DNA of 64,000 nt from Eudorina sp. 2006-703-Eu-15. Taxonomy: Eukaryota > Chlorophyta > Chlorophyceae > Chlamydomonadales > Volvocaceae. The notes under the pieces are model-generated. The model had not been told where the DNA came from and did not search any database. It worked only from the letters and a program-made list of their open reading frames with translations. The stretch is taken from contig BDSI01000017.1 in NCBI GenBank assembly GCA_003117195.1, forward strand, positions 981,362 through 1,045,361, in the 5' to 3' direction. Shown one piece after another: positions 22,280 through 32,818 of this stretch (the first letter of the stretch is position 1; each line of letters begins with the position of its first letter). The position numbers and the translations under genes were made by a program.

Positions 22280-22413
22280 ACAGCTTTTAGTTGGTAGGCT
22301 GGGTCGAAAGACACGGAGACTCAGACGAAATTGGCGTGGCGCTTTGCTGCCAACTCACAAAACCGGGATTATGTCAAATCAGTGTGGTGGAAGAGACCGC
22401 GAAACATTGTACC

Positions 22414-22620
22414 CAGCTAGGTCTCCCGGTAACTTATGCCGTCCAGGACGGTATCATTGTATGAGAGGTATACCGTCATAGACGGTATACGACCGAACAT
22501 TGACCAAACATACGACCACTCAACTCATTCCACCGCGGGGATTCGGTATACCTTCTAAAACGGTATACATTGTATACCTGAATACCGTTTGTAATGTAAT
22601 AGAGCAGTTCTTCTCCTGAC
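22414..22620. repeat. Cluster of short perfect palindromes
   Basis: An AT-rich stretch with nested hairpins: CCGTCC-A-GGACGG, GTATACCGTC-ATA-GACGGTATAC and repeated GGTATAC/GTATACC blocks to about 22,590. The density of GTATAC suggests a terminal region of a small DNA transposon, but I cannot find its other end. Confidence 0.5.
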
Positions 22621-22763
22621 ATTGACCATTGACCCTTACATTTACACCTTCACCTGACTTACATGACCTCTCCCCAAGCGTATCATTTCCCGATAGGTAC
22701 TGGCACGTGTGCGCTGAGTCGGATAAGCTTTGCCTAGGGCTTGCGGGCCTTCGACAGGTCAAC

Positions 22764-25093
22764 ATGACAACAACCAGGAGGAACAGCAAAGCAGAGCTTG
22801 CGAGGAGATTAAAGGATGCTCTCGAATTGCTCGGAACCACGTCTTCAGCATCAGAAAACTGGGAAATCCGGTCGATTAACTTCAGTCGGACAGAGCCACC
22901 GTTTCGGTACTCGCTTGTGTCCATCGCGGACACCACCGTCACCGCGTTGCGCGAAATGGTAATTAAGTTGGCGTCCCGATCGATCTAGTCTCAGATGACA
23001 CCTATGTCAATCAGGCGATACTGTGCACCAAAACACACGACACGCACGCGCCGTACGCGCACGCCTGACATGGGGCTCCGTGGGCATGAACCCGTGTACA
23101 GGGAGACACCAACATGGAAGTCTGCGGACACGCTCTTCAGTCGACCTTCGAAAACCACATCCGCACGGCTTGTCTCAGCTCTCGCGCGAGAGAAAAGTGC
23201 GCAGCTGAGTTCAGAGACCTGTCAGAGCAGGCGCAGTTGGGGCTAGTCATATACCAACACATCAACGGGTGGGTTCGGGGCATCCAGGGAGATGGTAGCT
23301 TGCGTGTCATGTTCACATCGTAACATTACAAGTATGCCTCACTGCAGGCTGTCCTGCAACAGTCCTACGCGGTCGTCCAAGAGGCGACGAATTGGCCCGA
23401 GAGATCCGGAGCCGGGAGAGCGAATCTGGGGTATTAACAAGGCATTGGCTGCCGCTGTCGAAGCACTCGTGCCAAACACCCCTTGCCCGCAGAAGCGGTG
23501 CCGGAAACGCAAAACCTTGAGAGAGGAAGCGTCTGAGAAGCTCTGGAATGGCAAGGTGAGGACATCGAGGCCATGCATTAACATGCCTTTGCGACTTTGG
23601 ATGATGGTGAAGCGATGTACGGGTCCGGGAATCTCGTGCTGCGTCCGTAGCCGGGGCACGCTGGGGTCGCCATAGCTTTTTCACACGACTCGTCGACGGG
23701 TCCACTGAGCAACCATTTATTCATGGACCGCGCCCGGCCCTGCAACAACCATGTTTTCGTCCCTGCAGTCCTTGTGGGAGCACACGGAGGACCAGCTCCG
23801 CTCAGAGGCAGCAAGAGTGTAGGGACAGGCAGGGGCCCCTGGTGCAGCAGGGCCCGCGGCCGCTGCTGGGTCCCCGTCACACACAGGCGGGACAGCCGGG
23901 CCTTCCGCCGGTTGCACAGCAGGCGGCCGCTGCGACGGCCGGTACGGCGCCTATGCTCGCGGCGCCCGCAGCCCAACAGCAGCAGCCCCGTCTGCAGCTG
24001 CCGCAGCCGGGCCTACCGCTGGTTGCACAGCAGGCGGCGGCCGCTGCGACGGCCGGTACGGCGCCTATGCTCGCGGCGCCCGCAGCCCAACAGCAGCAGC
24101 CCCGTCTGCAGCTGCCGCAGCCGGGCCTTCCGCTGGTTGCACAGCAGGGGGCGGCTGCTGCGACGGCCGGTACGGCGCCTATGCTCGCGGCGCCAGCAGC
24201 CCAACAGCAGCAGCCCCGTCTGCAGCTGCCGCAGCCGGGCCTTCGGCTGGTTGCACAGCAGGCGGCGGCCGCTGTGACGGCCGGTACGGCGCCTATGCTC
24301 GCGGCGCCAGCAGCCCAACAGCAGCAGCCCCGTCTGCAGCTGCCGCAGCCGGGCCTTCCGCTGGTTGCACAGCAGGCGGCGGCTGCTGCGACGGCCGGTA
24401 CGGTGCCTATGCTCGCGGCGCCAGCAGCCCAACAGCAGCAGCCCCGTCTGCAGCTGCCGCAGCCGGGCCTTCCGCTGGTTGCACAGCAGGCGGCGGCCGC
24501 TGCGACGGGGCTGGATGGGGCTGGACAGACGGCGGGCCCGGTGAAGCTCGGGCGTGGCGAGGTGAGGCTGCCGTCTTGGTCTGCTGACGTTCCTGCATTG
24601 CGGGTTTTGCACGGCTTCCATTATGCCTCACGAATTGATTACTTGACGTGACCGCAGAGGAAGTTGATCGTCGACTTCTTTGCAAGGCACATCGACGAGG
24701 ACAAAGCCAACAACAACAACTTCGAGGACGCCATCAGAGTCCTGATCGGAGTGAGACCGGACGCCAGGATGTTAAGTCATGATAAGCTTGTTACCGCCTG
24801 GAAGGATGCAGCCAAGGTTGCGGGCATTAACCACGGCATTCCACGGAAGGCGTCAGTGCCCGTCTCCGACGTGACGGCGTACATGGGCGCAGCTGGGCCC
24901 GCCACTGTAGCGACTGCTGTACCCACCGCAGCACCAGGTCGAGGCGCAGGTGGAGACGGAGCTGACGGCAAACCCTCCGGACAAGGAAGCGGTGCACCGC
25001 TTGTATACGCAACTTGCCAACTGCCAGTTTCCCGGAAAAGAGGCCATGCTCGACCGGGTGTACAATCGGATCGCGAGCACCATAGACCTTTGA
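22764..25093 (+). CDS. Possible multi-exon gene of unknown function
   Basis: Several plus-strand segments look coding and run in one direction. 22,764-22,988 starts at ATG (MTTTRRNSKAELARRLKDAL). 23,114-23,290 contains EFRDLSEQAQLGLVIYQHIN. 23,370-23,553 is basic, contains SKRRRIGPRDPEPGERIWGI and a nuclear-localisation-like run, and ends at a GTGAGG donor. 23,842-24,650 is a Q/A/P-rich repeat domain. 24,652-24,900 contains KLIVDFFARHIDEDKANNNN. The last segment contains VHRLYTQLANCQFPGKEAML and ends IASTIDL at TGA 25,091-25,093. The final two segments are in different frames with no obvious single intron. Treat it as a candidate gene or a decayed one; no family recognised. Confidence 0.35.
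23902..24507 (+). repeat. 114-bp coding minisatellite, about five units
   Basis: The start of the GGTACGG(C/T)GCCTATGCTCG block recurs at 23,941, 24,055, 24,169, 24,283 and 24,397, exactly 114 bp apart. Each unit encodes 38 residues built from AQQAAAAATAG, APMLAAPAAQQQQ and PRLQLPQPGLPLV. The unit length is a multiple of three, so copy-number change keeps the frame. Substitutions between units are few, which points to recent amplification. Confidence 0.9.
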
Positions 25094-25241
25094 CGGGGTA
25101 TTCGTTCGCAGGTTCCCGTGTGAAGGGGAAGGAGGTGTGGATACAGTAGCGGATAACGGGTGTGGTACGGAGTTATTGCTCATGTTTCAGCACGGCTAGA
25201 TAGTTAGGAAGGCTAGATAGTTAGCACGACCGACAGCAGAT

Positions 25242-25379
25242 GTTTCGGTGCACTTGGGGAGCCTGTCCGGAGCGCCATGGTGGCGTTAGTTCATTTAGGC
25301 AGTGTATGGTGAGGAAGCCTCGGCTGTCGCCGGGGCTGTCACCGATGACCCGCGGGGTCCGCTGTAACATCCTAATAAT
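25242..25379 (+). mobile_element. Truncated M repeat
   Basis: Matches the last 140 bases of the full M element at 26,534-26,976, from GTTTCGGTGCACTTGGGGAG to CATCCTAATA. The rest of the element is absent. Confidence 0.7.
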
Positions 25380-25790
25380 AAGATGTCGCATGGGCGCTGA
25401 GAGATGTGTGACGAAGGGGATGCCCAGCCAGGTCTGCACCTGCGCCCCAGAGTGCACCTGAGACTGAAACTGTGCCGGAGGCTGAAAAGTGGCGTCTGAA
25501 TCAGCAAATTTGTTTCCTAGCCACTCCCACACGATGGCAGTTGTCAGCTTCTGGTGTATTGAAGTCATGCCTGTAAGGAACGAGGGGAATGCGCTTGAGA
25601 CGGCGCCTGCATCTAAAAGTTCGGCTGAGAACGAGGTGCTGCCTGACAATGCGCTGAGGGTTTCTCTTAAAGCATGGGATGTTACGTGGGCCATAAGGCA
25701 TCCTATCAGTACTTCACACAACAGCGGCAACTGGGTGACAACCATCAAGGGAAGACAACGCGACGAGCCCATGGCTACTGTACCCCATTA
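25380..25790 (-). CDS. Unidentified minus-strand frame cut by an M repeat
   Basis: An open minus-strand frame includes TQLPLLCEVLIGCLMAHVTS, FPSFLTGMTSIHQKLTTAIV and WEWLGNKFADSDATF. It runs into the M fragment at about 25,380, so its C-terminal part is lost. One hydrophobic stretch could be a membrane segment. No family recognised. It lies between the M fragment and the truncated Harbinger copy and may be a broken gene. Confidence 0.3.
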
Positions 25791-26533
25791 TCCAAAGAAC
25801 CAGAAGAACCGTGCACACCCCGAGCTTCTTCACGGCTCGTACACGGACTGCTCGTGCGCAACCACGGCCCCCACCGTTCTGCCCCGAGCCATACCGCGCA
25901 AACGCCCCCCGCTCGGCCACAATGCTCCTCAACCCTGCCGTCAACACACATGTTGTGCAAGATCACACACGCAAGGATCACGCTGTGAGTGTTCTCCTCC
26001 GAGATCTCCATTTCCTTCAAGAGCACACGAAACCTATTCTTCAACACCCCAAACGTGTGCTCGGCAATCACACGGGTCTTGGCATGCTTGATGTTGTACT
26101 TGGAGCGTTGGTTACTGCCGCGCAGCTCCGGTTCCTTGAAGGGGGTGAGGATAAAGGGGTGCGGATCGTAGCCGCTGTCGCCCAGTATCAGCAACGGCGC
26201 CCGAACGCCGCCAATTGGCGGGCCCCAGTCGACCAGCTTCCGACGGAGCGGCCCCCCATCTTGCAGTTCGTTGAAAAGTTGTGTTGCCCGTAACTGAGTG
26301 CTGTCGTTGTTGCGCCCGCCATAGCCCACGAGAACATCGATAATCTTGCCCTTGTTGTCCATGAATGCGTGTAAGAGCACTGCAGGGTTGAGCATTAAAG
26401 GGCATGGTAGGGCGGGATAAGGATCGCGAAGGGTAGGACGGGATAGGGTAGGGTAGTCCAGGGCAGGGAACCGTACGGCTGGGTATGGCAGGGACAGCCA
26501 GTGCAGGGCAGGTTATGACAGGTTACGACACAT

Positions 26534-26976
26534 ACAGGGTGGTCACAGGGTGGTCACAGGGTGGTCAGGGCACTGACGCCCAGTGGAGCTATCGCTAGGT
26601 GTGGGCAGTTTTTTCGGCCCGGTGGGACCGTACGGGCAGGCCCCTGAATGGTGACTCGCGAGCCCCCGTGGCCTTCCAAGACTACGGGCCACCGCTGGAG
26701 AAGTGACCCCGCCTTGGTGGGGGTGGTGGTTCGCTAATAGGGGCGCCATGGTGGCTAACTCCCCCTGAGCGGGCTTTATCCCTTGCCATGGTTGGTTCTC
26801 AGGAACGGGGTGGTTCCCTGGTAGTGTGGGCCCGGGGAGTGTTTCGGTGCACTTGGGGAGCCTGTCCGGAGCGCCATGGTGGCGTTACTTCATTTAGGCA
26901 GTGTATGGTGAGGAAGCCTCGGCTGTCGCCGGGGCTGTCACCGATGACCCGCGGGGTCCGCTGTAACATCCTAATA
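26534..26976 (+). mobile_element. Full M repeat in the Harbinger intron
   Basis: The insertion is absent from the matching intron of the second Harbinger copy, where ACACATAC runs straight into AGTCGG (about 51,220-51,235). It is flanked by ACATAC on both sides (26,528-26,533 and 26,977-26,982). One end has three tandem AGGGTGGTCAC-type units; the other ends CATCCTAATA. It has no coding capacity and no clear terminal inverted repeats. Relatives lie at 25,242, 42,641 and 57,677. The class is uncertain (SINE-like or MITE-like). Confidence 0.75.
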
Positions 26977-27258
26977 ACATACAGTCGGCCAAGGAAAGGC
27001 CAGCAACTGAATATATCTCATGTGTATAAGAACCTTTCAAACCCTACGCGCTTAATTCAGAACGCACCGGAGTTAAAGCCCTTGTAGTTGAAGTATTTCT
27101 CCCCAGCATTATGAAAGCGCTTTATGGCGATATGGGAGCCATCCATACAAGCGAACACGTTGGGGATGCCTGGCGTGTTATCAGAGCGACCCATCTGCTC
27201 GAATGCAGCTACCACCGCCGCCATACCCTCTTGGTCCTGAGGGGGCCCTGGGACACGG

Positions 27259-27600
27259 TGTTGCAGCGCGAGTACTTAGTCGCTGTGCGACCTAAGGAGC
27301 GCGAAAAGGAAACTGAATATGAAATGACTATTCTATAAGAATAGTACGCATGCTCAATCGGTATAGCATGAAGCGGTATCGCCAGGAGGCGCCGCGATGA
27401 GTGACCCTATAGTGGTTACAATCGAATGGAAACTGTACGGAAGTCGTTTCGGCCTTCTTAGCAACGAGGCTAACCCCTCGGAAGGGAGCTAGGACGAGGA
27501 GAACTTGAATACGTCTAACACACGTTGTTCTCTCACTGAATCCTATGCTTACCGGAGCGAAACCGGTCTGAAACCGTTAACGTTTAACAGCTAGACCTCC
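27259..27600 (+). repeat. Left LTR of the gypsy element, 3' tip missing
   Basis: Aligned base by base with 32,819-33,160. After CTAGACCT the right LTR continues to ACAACA at 33,164, but the left one changes to CCAAGTATCACAC, which is integrase zinc-finger coding sequence on the minus strand. The last few LTR bases and the primer-binding site were lost at the inversion breakpoint. Confidence 0.9.
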
Positions 27601-29518
27601 AAGTATCACACTTAGCCACGTAATCCGCAACGTCAGCTCGAAGCGTAGGCCACCAAAAATTGCGTTCCACAGCATCAATGGTTCGGTCACGTCCCGGGTG
27701 TCCGGCCAACGTGTCATCATGGCAGCGTGAAATAATTTCCTGCTTCAAGTCTGGGTCGTTAGGTACGACAATGCGGTACTCGCACTCTCCCCCTTCCCGT
27801 TGGAAGAATCCGGCAGGATTCGCCAACAAGGAGCGAGTGTGCTGTTCGTGCTGGAACCAAGCATCTCGTTTCGTAGCTTCGGCAATGCGCTGCACGAGTG
27901 GGAGCGGCGCACGACCTCGCGATGAGCGACGGGTCGTCACAGCACAGAAAACCACAGCTGATGCCAAGGCGGGGTGGCGTGAGCGGGCGTCTGCCACCAC
28001 GTTAAGTCGACCTGGGCGGTATTCCCACTCAAAATCAAACTGCTCCAGAAACTCAACCCAACGCGCTTGACGGCGGGTCAGATGGGCTTGAGTGTTCAAG
28101 TACGTCAACGGGTGGTGGTCAGTCACTAAGCGGAACGGCACGCCGCGCTGCAAATAGCAACGCCATTCGCGCAAGGCATTGATTACCCCGAGTAATTCTT
28201 GTTCACCCGTGCTGTAGTTCCGCTCAGCCGGGGAAAATTTCTTGCTTGTGAACGCGACAGGGCGCTCATTCGGCAGCAGTACGGCGCCGGGGCCGTTCAA
28301 CGAAGCGTCCGAGATGACCTCAAAAGGCTTCGTAAAGTCAGGGTAATGCAACAGCACGTCGCTAGCAAGACGTCGTTTGATTTCCTCAAACGCACGCAGT
28401 GCTTGTTCAGGCAGCGGGTTCGGCAACCGCGGGGCGCTGAACAGATCAGTCAGCGGTGCAGCTAGCGATCCGAATCCAGCGATAAAACGCCGGAAATAAT
28501 TAGCAAGTCCCACAAAAGACCGTAATTCGGATACGTCTTTGGGTACAGGCCATTCACGGATCGTGCTGACTTTCTTCGGGTCCATGCGAACGCCAGTCGC
28601 ATCGACGATGTGTCCAAGGTATTTCACTTCGGGACGCCACCAATCGCATTTCGACATCTTAATGTGCAAACGCTGATCTTGCAGGACCTTAAGAACGAGT
28701 CGCAAATGTTGCGCATGTTCTTCTGGGGTCTTCGAAAAGATCAGGATATCATCAAGGTATACCGTAACGAAACGGTTCAGATAAGGTACGAAGATGCGAT
28801 TCATCAGTGTCTGGAAAGTCGCGGGGGCATTCGACAACCCAAATGGCAGTACAAGCCATTCAAAATGACCTAACGGTGTTGTGAACGCCGTCTTAGGTAC
28901 ATCATCGGGATGAATCCGTAGCTGGTGATAGCCGGAGGCTAAGTCAAGTGCTGTAAAGATCGTTGCACCAGCCAGACGGTCCAAAGTGTCATCGATTCGC
29001 GGTAACGGGTACCGGTTCTTAACCGTAATCTTGTTGAGAGCACGGTAATCGATGCACATGCGAAGTTCGCCAGTTTTCTTAGCCACGAATAAAATCGGGG
29101 CACCAAAAGGCGACGTAGAGGGCTGAACAAACCCTTTCTGAAGCAAGTCTTTAACCTGCTTTTCGACTTCGACTTTTTCTAACGGCGATAATCGCCATTG
29201 CGGACGGAAAACCGGTTGCGCGTCGGGCACAAGCGGTACGGTGTGATGTACACCTCGGTCCGGCGGTAGCGTCGTAATAGGTTCGAACACCTTCGGGAAC
29301 TCTTTCAGGATTTCAACTAGCGTATCGTTCTGCGCGATTTCCGGCGGAAATTCGAGCGCATTCAAGGCGGGCGTGGTAGTATCGGCAGGCGTAGCAGCCG
29401 GCTTGACGACCACTAACATCGCACGTGAGCCTTCAAGTTTCATGTCCCGAAAAGCACGTTTCGGGGACACTACGCTAGCAGTTGCGGGTTGCGATTCAAG
29501 CAGCATAGCTTTCGGCAT
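27584..29518 (-). CDS. pol: Gypsy reverse transcriptase, RNase H and integrase zinc finger
   Basis: Reverse transcriptase motifs in order: [20 protein letters not shown] with [12 protein letters not shown] (first Asp), [11 protein letters not shown], and YLDDILIF (catalytic Asp pair). RNase H follows, with [13 protein letters not shown], the Glu helix [15 protein letters not shown] and TDHHPLTYL. The frame then enters the integrase HHCC finger ([13 protein letters not shown]) and stops artificially, because at 27,600 it crosses into LTR sequence; the expected second CxxC cysteine is replaced by tryptophan. It is inverted relative to the LTRs. In the 300 bp before it, protease and RT lie in different frames near 29,515, either by programmed shift or by mutation. 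Confidence 0.95.
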   Translation of the reverse strand: MPKAMLLESQPATASVVSPKRAFRDMKLEGSRAMLVVVKPAATPADTTTPALNALEFPPEIAQNDTLVEILKEFPKVFEPITTLPPDRGVHHTVPLVPDAQPVFRPQWRLSPLEKVEVEKQVKDLLQKGFVQPSTSPFGAPILFVAKKTGELRMCIDYRALNKITVKNRYPLPRIDDTLDRLAGATIFTALDLASGYHQLRIHPDDVPKTAFTTPLGHFEWLVLPFGLSNAPATFQTLMNRIFVPYLNRFVTVYLDDILIFSKTPEEHAQHLRLVLKVLQDQRLHIKMSKCDWWRPEVKYLGHIVDATGVRMDPKKVSTIREWPVPKDVSELRSFVGLANYFRRFIAGFGSLAAPLTDLFSAPRLPNPLPEQALRAFEEIKRRLASDVLLHYPDFTKPFEVISDASLNGPGAVLLPNERPVAFTSKKFSPAERNYSTGEQELLGVINALREWRCYLQRGVPFRLVTDHHPLTYLNTQAHLTRRQARWVEFLEQFDFEWEYRPGRLNVVADARSRHPALASAVVFCAVTTRRSSRGRAPLPLVQRIAEATKRDAWFQHEQHTRSLLANPAGFFQREGGECEYRIVVPNDPDLKQEIISRCHDDTLAGHPGRDRTIDAVERNFWWPTLRADVADYVAKCDTWRSSC

Positions 29519-30438
29519 TGGTGGTGACGCAACGGGCGTGGAGCACCAATCGCACGCAACGTAACGGATGATCCGTTCGGGCGAATCAACCGCAGTGTTG
29601 ACTCAGCCGGTTTCAGTTCGCTTCGGTATCTTTTGAGAAAGTTCTGACCTAGCACGACATCGGCGGATGATGTCAAGGTCGGCAAGACAAGCAGGCGTAC
29701 TTCGGCGCTAAACGAACCTAGCCTGAGTCTGGCCCGACATTCACCGAGGATCGGTGTTGTCGACGCATCGGCCAAACGAACTGGTTCGAACGGCGAAGGC
29801 GCTACGGTTACGCCGAGCCGATCGACAAAACGTTTGGATACGAAACAATGAGTCGCACCGGAATCCGGCAAGACCCTCACTGACCTTTCACTGAGTTTTC
29901 CGGCGAAAACATCAAGTCGAGCTGAGTTGTCAGTTGAAGATAAGCAGCAGCGAGGCTCCATCCTCCTCTCAGCGGTGGGCGGGTCGTACCAAAGTTCCAG
30001 CGGCGACGTAGTTTCGCGCTGATGCGAACAATCTGAATTTTCTAAAGTCTCTCTAAAGAGTCGAGTACCGGCCGGGTAAGTATAAAGCAAAGTCATTCCG
30101 TTCAAGTAAGTACGAAACTTCCCTTTCGTCGCTGGTGTAACGACACAAGCTGAAGTAGTGGGATCATGATTTTTGCAATGTCGGTAATGCTTTAAGTAGG
30201 CTTCTAGTTTTCGTTCGGGAATCTGAAGCCATACGGTGTGACCTGAGCAATCGATTGACGGAAACGGACGCGATTCTGAAGCGTAACGGTTGCAGATGGC
30301 ATCCGAGCCATCATCTTTGGCATAAGCATCGAGCGTGAACGCTCGTCCCGTGCGCGCTTCTATCTGCCCTAAGACACTGAAGTCGAACCGTCTAGTCTCG
30401 CAGACCGTCGTGGGTGCTACGTCCGGAATATTGTACAT
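29470..30438 (-). CDS. Gypsy aspartic protease region
   Basis: The frame contains the retroviral-type protease signature [20 protein letters not shown] (Asp-Ser-Gly-Ala) in its second half, followed by [10 protein letters not shown], as in Ty3/gypsy proteases. The first half links gag to protease. The frame ends 49 bases inside the RT frame, so gag-pro and RT need a frame change. It would cleave the element's polyprotein. Minus strand, inverted with respect to the LTRs. Confidence 0.85.
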   Translation of the reverse strand: MYNIPDVAPTTVCETRRFDFSVLGQIEARTGRAFTLDAYAKDDGSDAICNRYASESRPFPSIDCSGHTVWLQIPERKLEAYLKHYRHCKNHDPTTSACVVTPATKGKFRTYLNGMTLLYTYPAGTRLFRETLENSDCSHQRETTSPLELWYDPPTAERRMEPRCCLSSTDNSARLDVFAGKLSERSVRVLPDSGATHCFVSKRFVDRLGVTVAPSPFEPVRLADASTTPILGECRARLRLGSFSAEVRLLVLPTLTSSADVVLGQNFLKRYRSELKPAESTLRLIRPNGSSVTLRAIGAPRPLRHHQCRKLCCLNRNPQLLA

Positions 30439-30510
30439 CGGTTCGGCGGTGTCTCCGTCTGCATCGCCCTTCGCCCCAGCATAGGCGTCACTGACTAGCT
30501 GGGTAACCCC

Positions 30511-31653
30511 CTATTTGCCATTCTTTGGCGGGGCGTCCAGGTCCGCGGTGCACTTCTTCGCGACGTGGCCCTTCAGGCCGCAGCGCGTGCACAAACCGTT
30601 CTTCAAATACAGATCCCATTCGTCCTTGGTCAGGGCGCGGCCCTTTCGCTCGGAATATGGGCCCCGGCCCGATGTCGACGGTCCGGCACCGTCGTCATTC
30701 TTCGGCGCGGGTCTCGCGCGCTTGTTGACGGGTGTGAACCCGTCGTTCGGGCGCTTGCCCTGCTTTCGGTGGCGAGGGGTGCGGTCAGCAAAGGTATAGT
30801 TCAGTGCGGCACGAGAGCCTTGCTTTTGCAATTCCTGCAACTTCCGTTCTTCACCAACCGCATGGTCAATAAGCGCTTCAAGGCTTTCAAATTCTTTTCC
30901 GCGATAGTCAACACGACAGGGTGCTAACAATGGCGGGGTCAGTCCACGACGGAAAAGCATCAAGTGCCACCGTACGTCGGCGGAATGCGAAACGGCAATC
31001 GCTTCCCTGAATCGAGCGGCGTATTCGGCTACGCCCTTCTGTGCGTCCATCTTAACCTTATTGTCTAATAAGGATTGCATTTTATCGATTTTCTTATCAC
31101 GCACCGTATCGACGAACCGCTTCCGAAAAGCGTCGACGATCGTAGCCGTCGTTACGGCTTCGAGGTCCTCGGTTGCCTCCGAAAACGCGTTCAGCCACTC
31201 GGCGGCCTCCGGGTTCTCCTGGCACGCAGCCAGCATAACCGCGTAAGGATCCGAATCCTTGCGTGGCTTCATGTATAACCCGAAGTATTGGAGGAAGTGC
31301 TCCGGGTTCGCGCCCTTCTTGAACTGCGGGGCGGCCAGTTTTGTGAAAGTTCTGGGGTTGCCGTTCGGGTTGGCATCTGATCGGTTCACCTCAGGGAGAG
31401 GCTCCCGTTGGGCGTCACGCTGGGCCTCAGCGTGCAGCCGAGCCAGCTCCTCAACCCGACGGTTGGTCTCTGCGTTGGCACGCTCAAACTCGGCGCGCTG
31501 TTGGGCCGTCTGCTCCTGGAATTCGCGCATCTGATGGCTCAGTGCGGTCAGGGATGCCAGCACGGCCTCGTTCGAAGCGGCCAGTCTGGCCTGAGCGTCT
31601 GGAAGGTCGGGGTCCCGCAACGGGTCATAATCGTCTGGCACAGCAGCAGCCAT
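30511..31653 (-). CDS. gag: Gypsy Gag with CCHC zinc knuckle
   Basis: Starts at ATG 31,653 (MAAAVPDDYDPLRDPD); an upstream in-frame start exists at 31,665. A predicted coiled-coil region rich in E, Q and A comes first (MREFQEQTAQQRAEFERANA). A capsid-like retrotransposon Gag domain follows (ADVRWHLMLFRRGL). A basic stretch precedes one zinc knuckle, CTRCGLKGHVAKKC (C-x2-C-x4-H-x4-C). It ends at a TAG about 70 bases before the protease frame. It would package the element's RNA. About 380 residues is usual for plant and algal chromoviruses. Confidence 0.9.
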   Translation of the reverse strand: MAAAVPDDYDPLRDPDLPDAQARLAASNEAVLASLTALSHQMREFQEQTAQQRAEFERANAETNRRVEELARLHAEAQRDAQREPLPEVNRSDANPNGNPRTFTKLAAPQFKKGANPEHFLQYFGLYMKPRKDSDPYAVMLAACQENPEAAEWLNAFSEATEDLEAVTTATIVDAFRKRFVDTVRDKKIDKMQSLLDNKVKMDAQKGVAEYAARFREAIAVSHSADVRWHLMLFRRGLTPPLLAPCRVDYRGKEFESLEALIDHAVGEERKLQELQKQGSRAALNYTFADRTPRHRKQGKRPNDGFTPVNKRARPAPKNDDGAGPSTSGRGPYSERKGRALTKDEWDLYLKNGLCTRCGLKGHVAKKCTADLDAPPKNGK

Positions 31654-31766
31654 TTGCGCCAGCAAACAAAATAACTATCCGAAATTGGCGGTGTTAACAC
31701 TCACCACGCTGGTCAAGCGTAACGCGCTTCAGCTGGTCGCACAGGGCCTGTTCGCCTGCCGCTGAC

Positions 31767-32804
31767 ATGCGTCGGACAGCAGTAACAGGATACAACTCCC
31801 TTGTGGTGTTTGTAGACCGATTGACTAAGATGGTGCATGTACGACCATGCAAGAAAAAAATTGACGCTGAAGAAACCGCAGATCTATTCTTCGATGCTGT
31901 GGTTAGATTGCATGGAATGCCTGACACCGTTGTGTCCGATCGCGACAGTAAATTCACTGGAGCGTTTTGGTCAACGTTGCTGAAGCGTCTTGGTACGAAA
32001 CAGTCGCTCAGTACGGCATTTCATCCTCAGACTGATGGTCAGACAGAACGAATGAACCGGATCTTGGGAGGTATGTTGCGAACCTATTGCGGTCAAGAAC
32101 CCAAGCAATGGGAACGTTACTTGGGCCCCGCTGAGTTTGCGATCAACAATCTCAAGAACCGCTCGACAGGTACTAGCCCTTTCTACGTGAACTACGGGTT
32201 CCACCCGCGCACCCCGTTGACTTTGGATTTGGGCGATGCCGTACCTGCGGCAAAGAACTACGTGGATACCTACGCGAAGCGCTTGGCTACCGCGAAGCGG
32301 AACCTCCAAGCTGCGCAGGACCGCATGGTACAAACTGAAAATCGGAAACGTCGAACCGTAGAGTACTCGGAGGGACAACAGGTGTTGTTGAGCACCAAGA
32401 ACCTCAACCTGAAGGGTTCTAAGAAGCTTATGCCTAAGTGGATTGGCCCGTTCCCTATCGAACGGATGATCAACCCAGTGGCTGCACGTTTGACGTTACC
32501 AGAGGGATATCGTTTCCACAACGTGTTCCATGTGTCGTTGCTGCGTCCGTACCGGTCGGATGGTACCGTACAACCGCCGCAACCCCGCACGATTGATCCT
32601 GAGTCTACTACCCCCACGTGGACTGTAGAACGAATCCTGGATCATGAATCCAAGAAACTCCGAAACCGAACCCTGACACGATACCTCGTGAAATGGGTTG
32701 GTTATGGCCATGAGAACAACTCTTGGTTAGAAGAAAACGACTTCCCCGATCAACAACTTCATGATGCCTATTGGGCGTCGCGCGGCGAGGACGCTCGCGC
32801 CTGA
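31767..32804 (+). CDS. Gypsy integrase core with C-terminal chromodomain, 5' truncated
   Basis: Contains the second catalytic Asp (VVSDRDSKFTG), the catalytic Glu (HPQTDGQTERMNR), the GPY/F-type region (KLMPKWIGPFPI) and a chromodomain (ILDHESKKLRNRTLTRYLVK followed by WVGYGHENNSWLEENDF). It opens abruptly at RRTAVTGYNSLVVFVDRLTK. The zinc finger is on the other strand at 27,600, and the segment with the first catalytic Asp is missing, so this integrase is incomplete. Chromodomains steer chromoviruses to particular chromatin. The strand matches the right LTR and purine tract. Confidence 0.93.
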   Translation: MRRTAVTGYNSLVVFVDRLTKMVHVRPCKKKIDAEETADLFFDAVVRLHGMPDTVVSDRDSKFTGAFWSTLLKRLGTKQSLSTAFHPQTDGQTERMNRILGGMLRTYCGQEPKQWERYLGPAEFAINNLKNRSTGTSPFYVNYGFHPRTPLTLDLGDAVPAAKNYVDTYAKRLATAKRNLQAAQDRMVQTENRKRRTVEYSEGQQVLLSTKNLNLKGSKKLMPKWIGPFPIERMINPVAARLTLPEGYRFHNVFHVSLLRPYRSDGTVQPPQPRTIDPESTTPTWTVERILDHESKKLRNRTLTRYLVKWVGYGHENNSWLEENDFPDQQLHDAYWASRGEDARA

Positions 32805-32818
32805 AGAAGGGGGACAGA

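Noticed and set aside
23900..24510. CRISPR array suggested by regular 114-bp repeats
   Set aside because: The units are head-to-tail with no unique spacers, and the setting is eukaryotic.
24013..24621. Minus-strand repeat protein rich in RRLLCNQRKARLRQLQ
   Set aside because: Antisense reading of the 114-bp minisatellite; the plus-strand frame is equally long and has flanking coding-like segments. Neither is proven.
25400..26300. Plus-strand frames over the Harbinger 3' part (PNAANWRAPVDQLPTERPP)
   Set aside because: Antisense of the DDE transposase exon, recognisable by the DDE motifs on the other strand.
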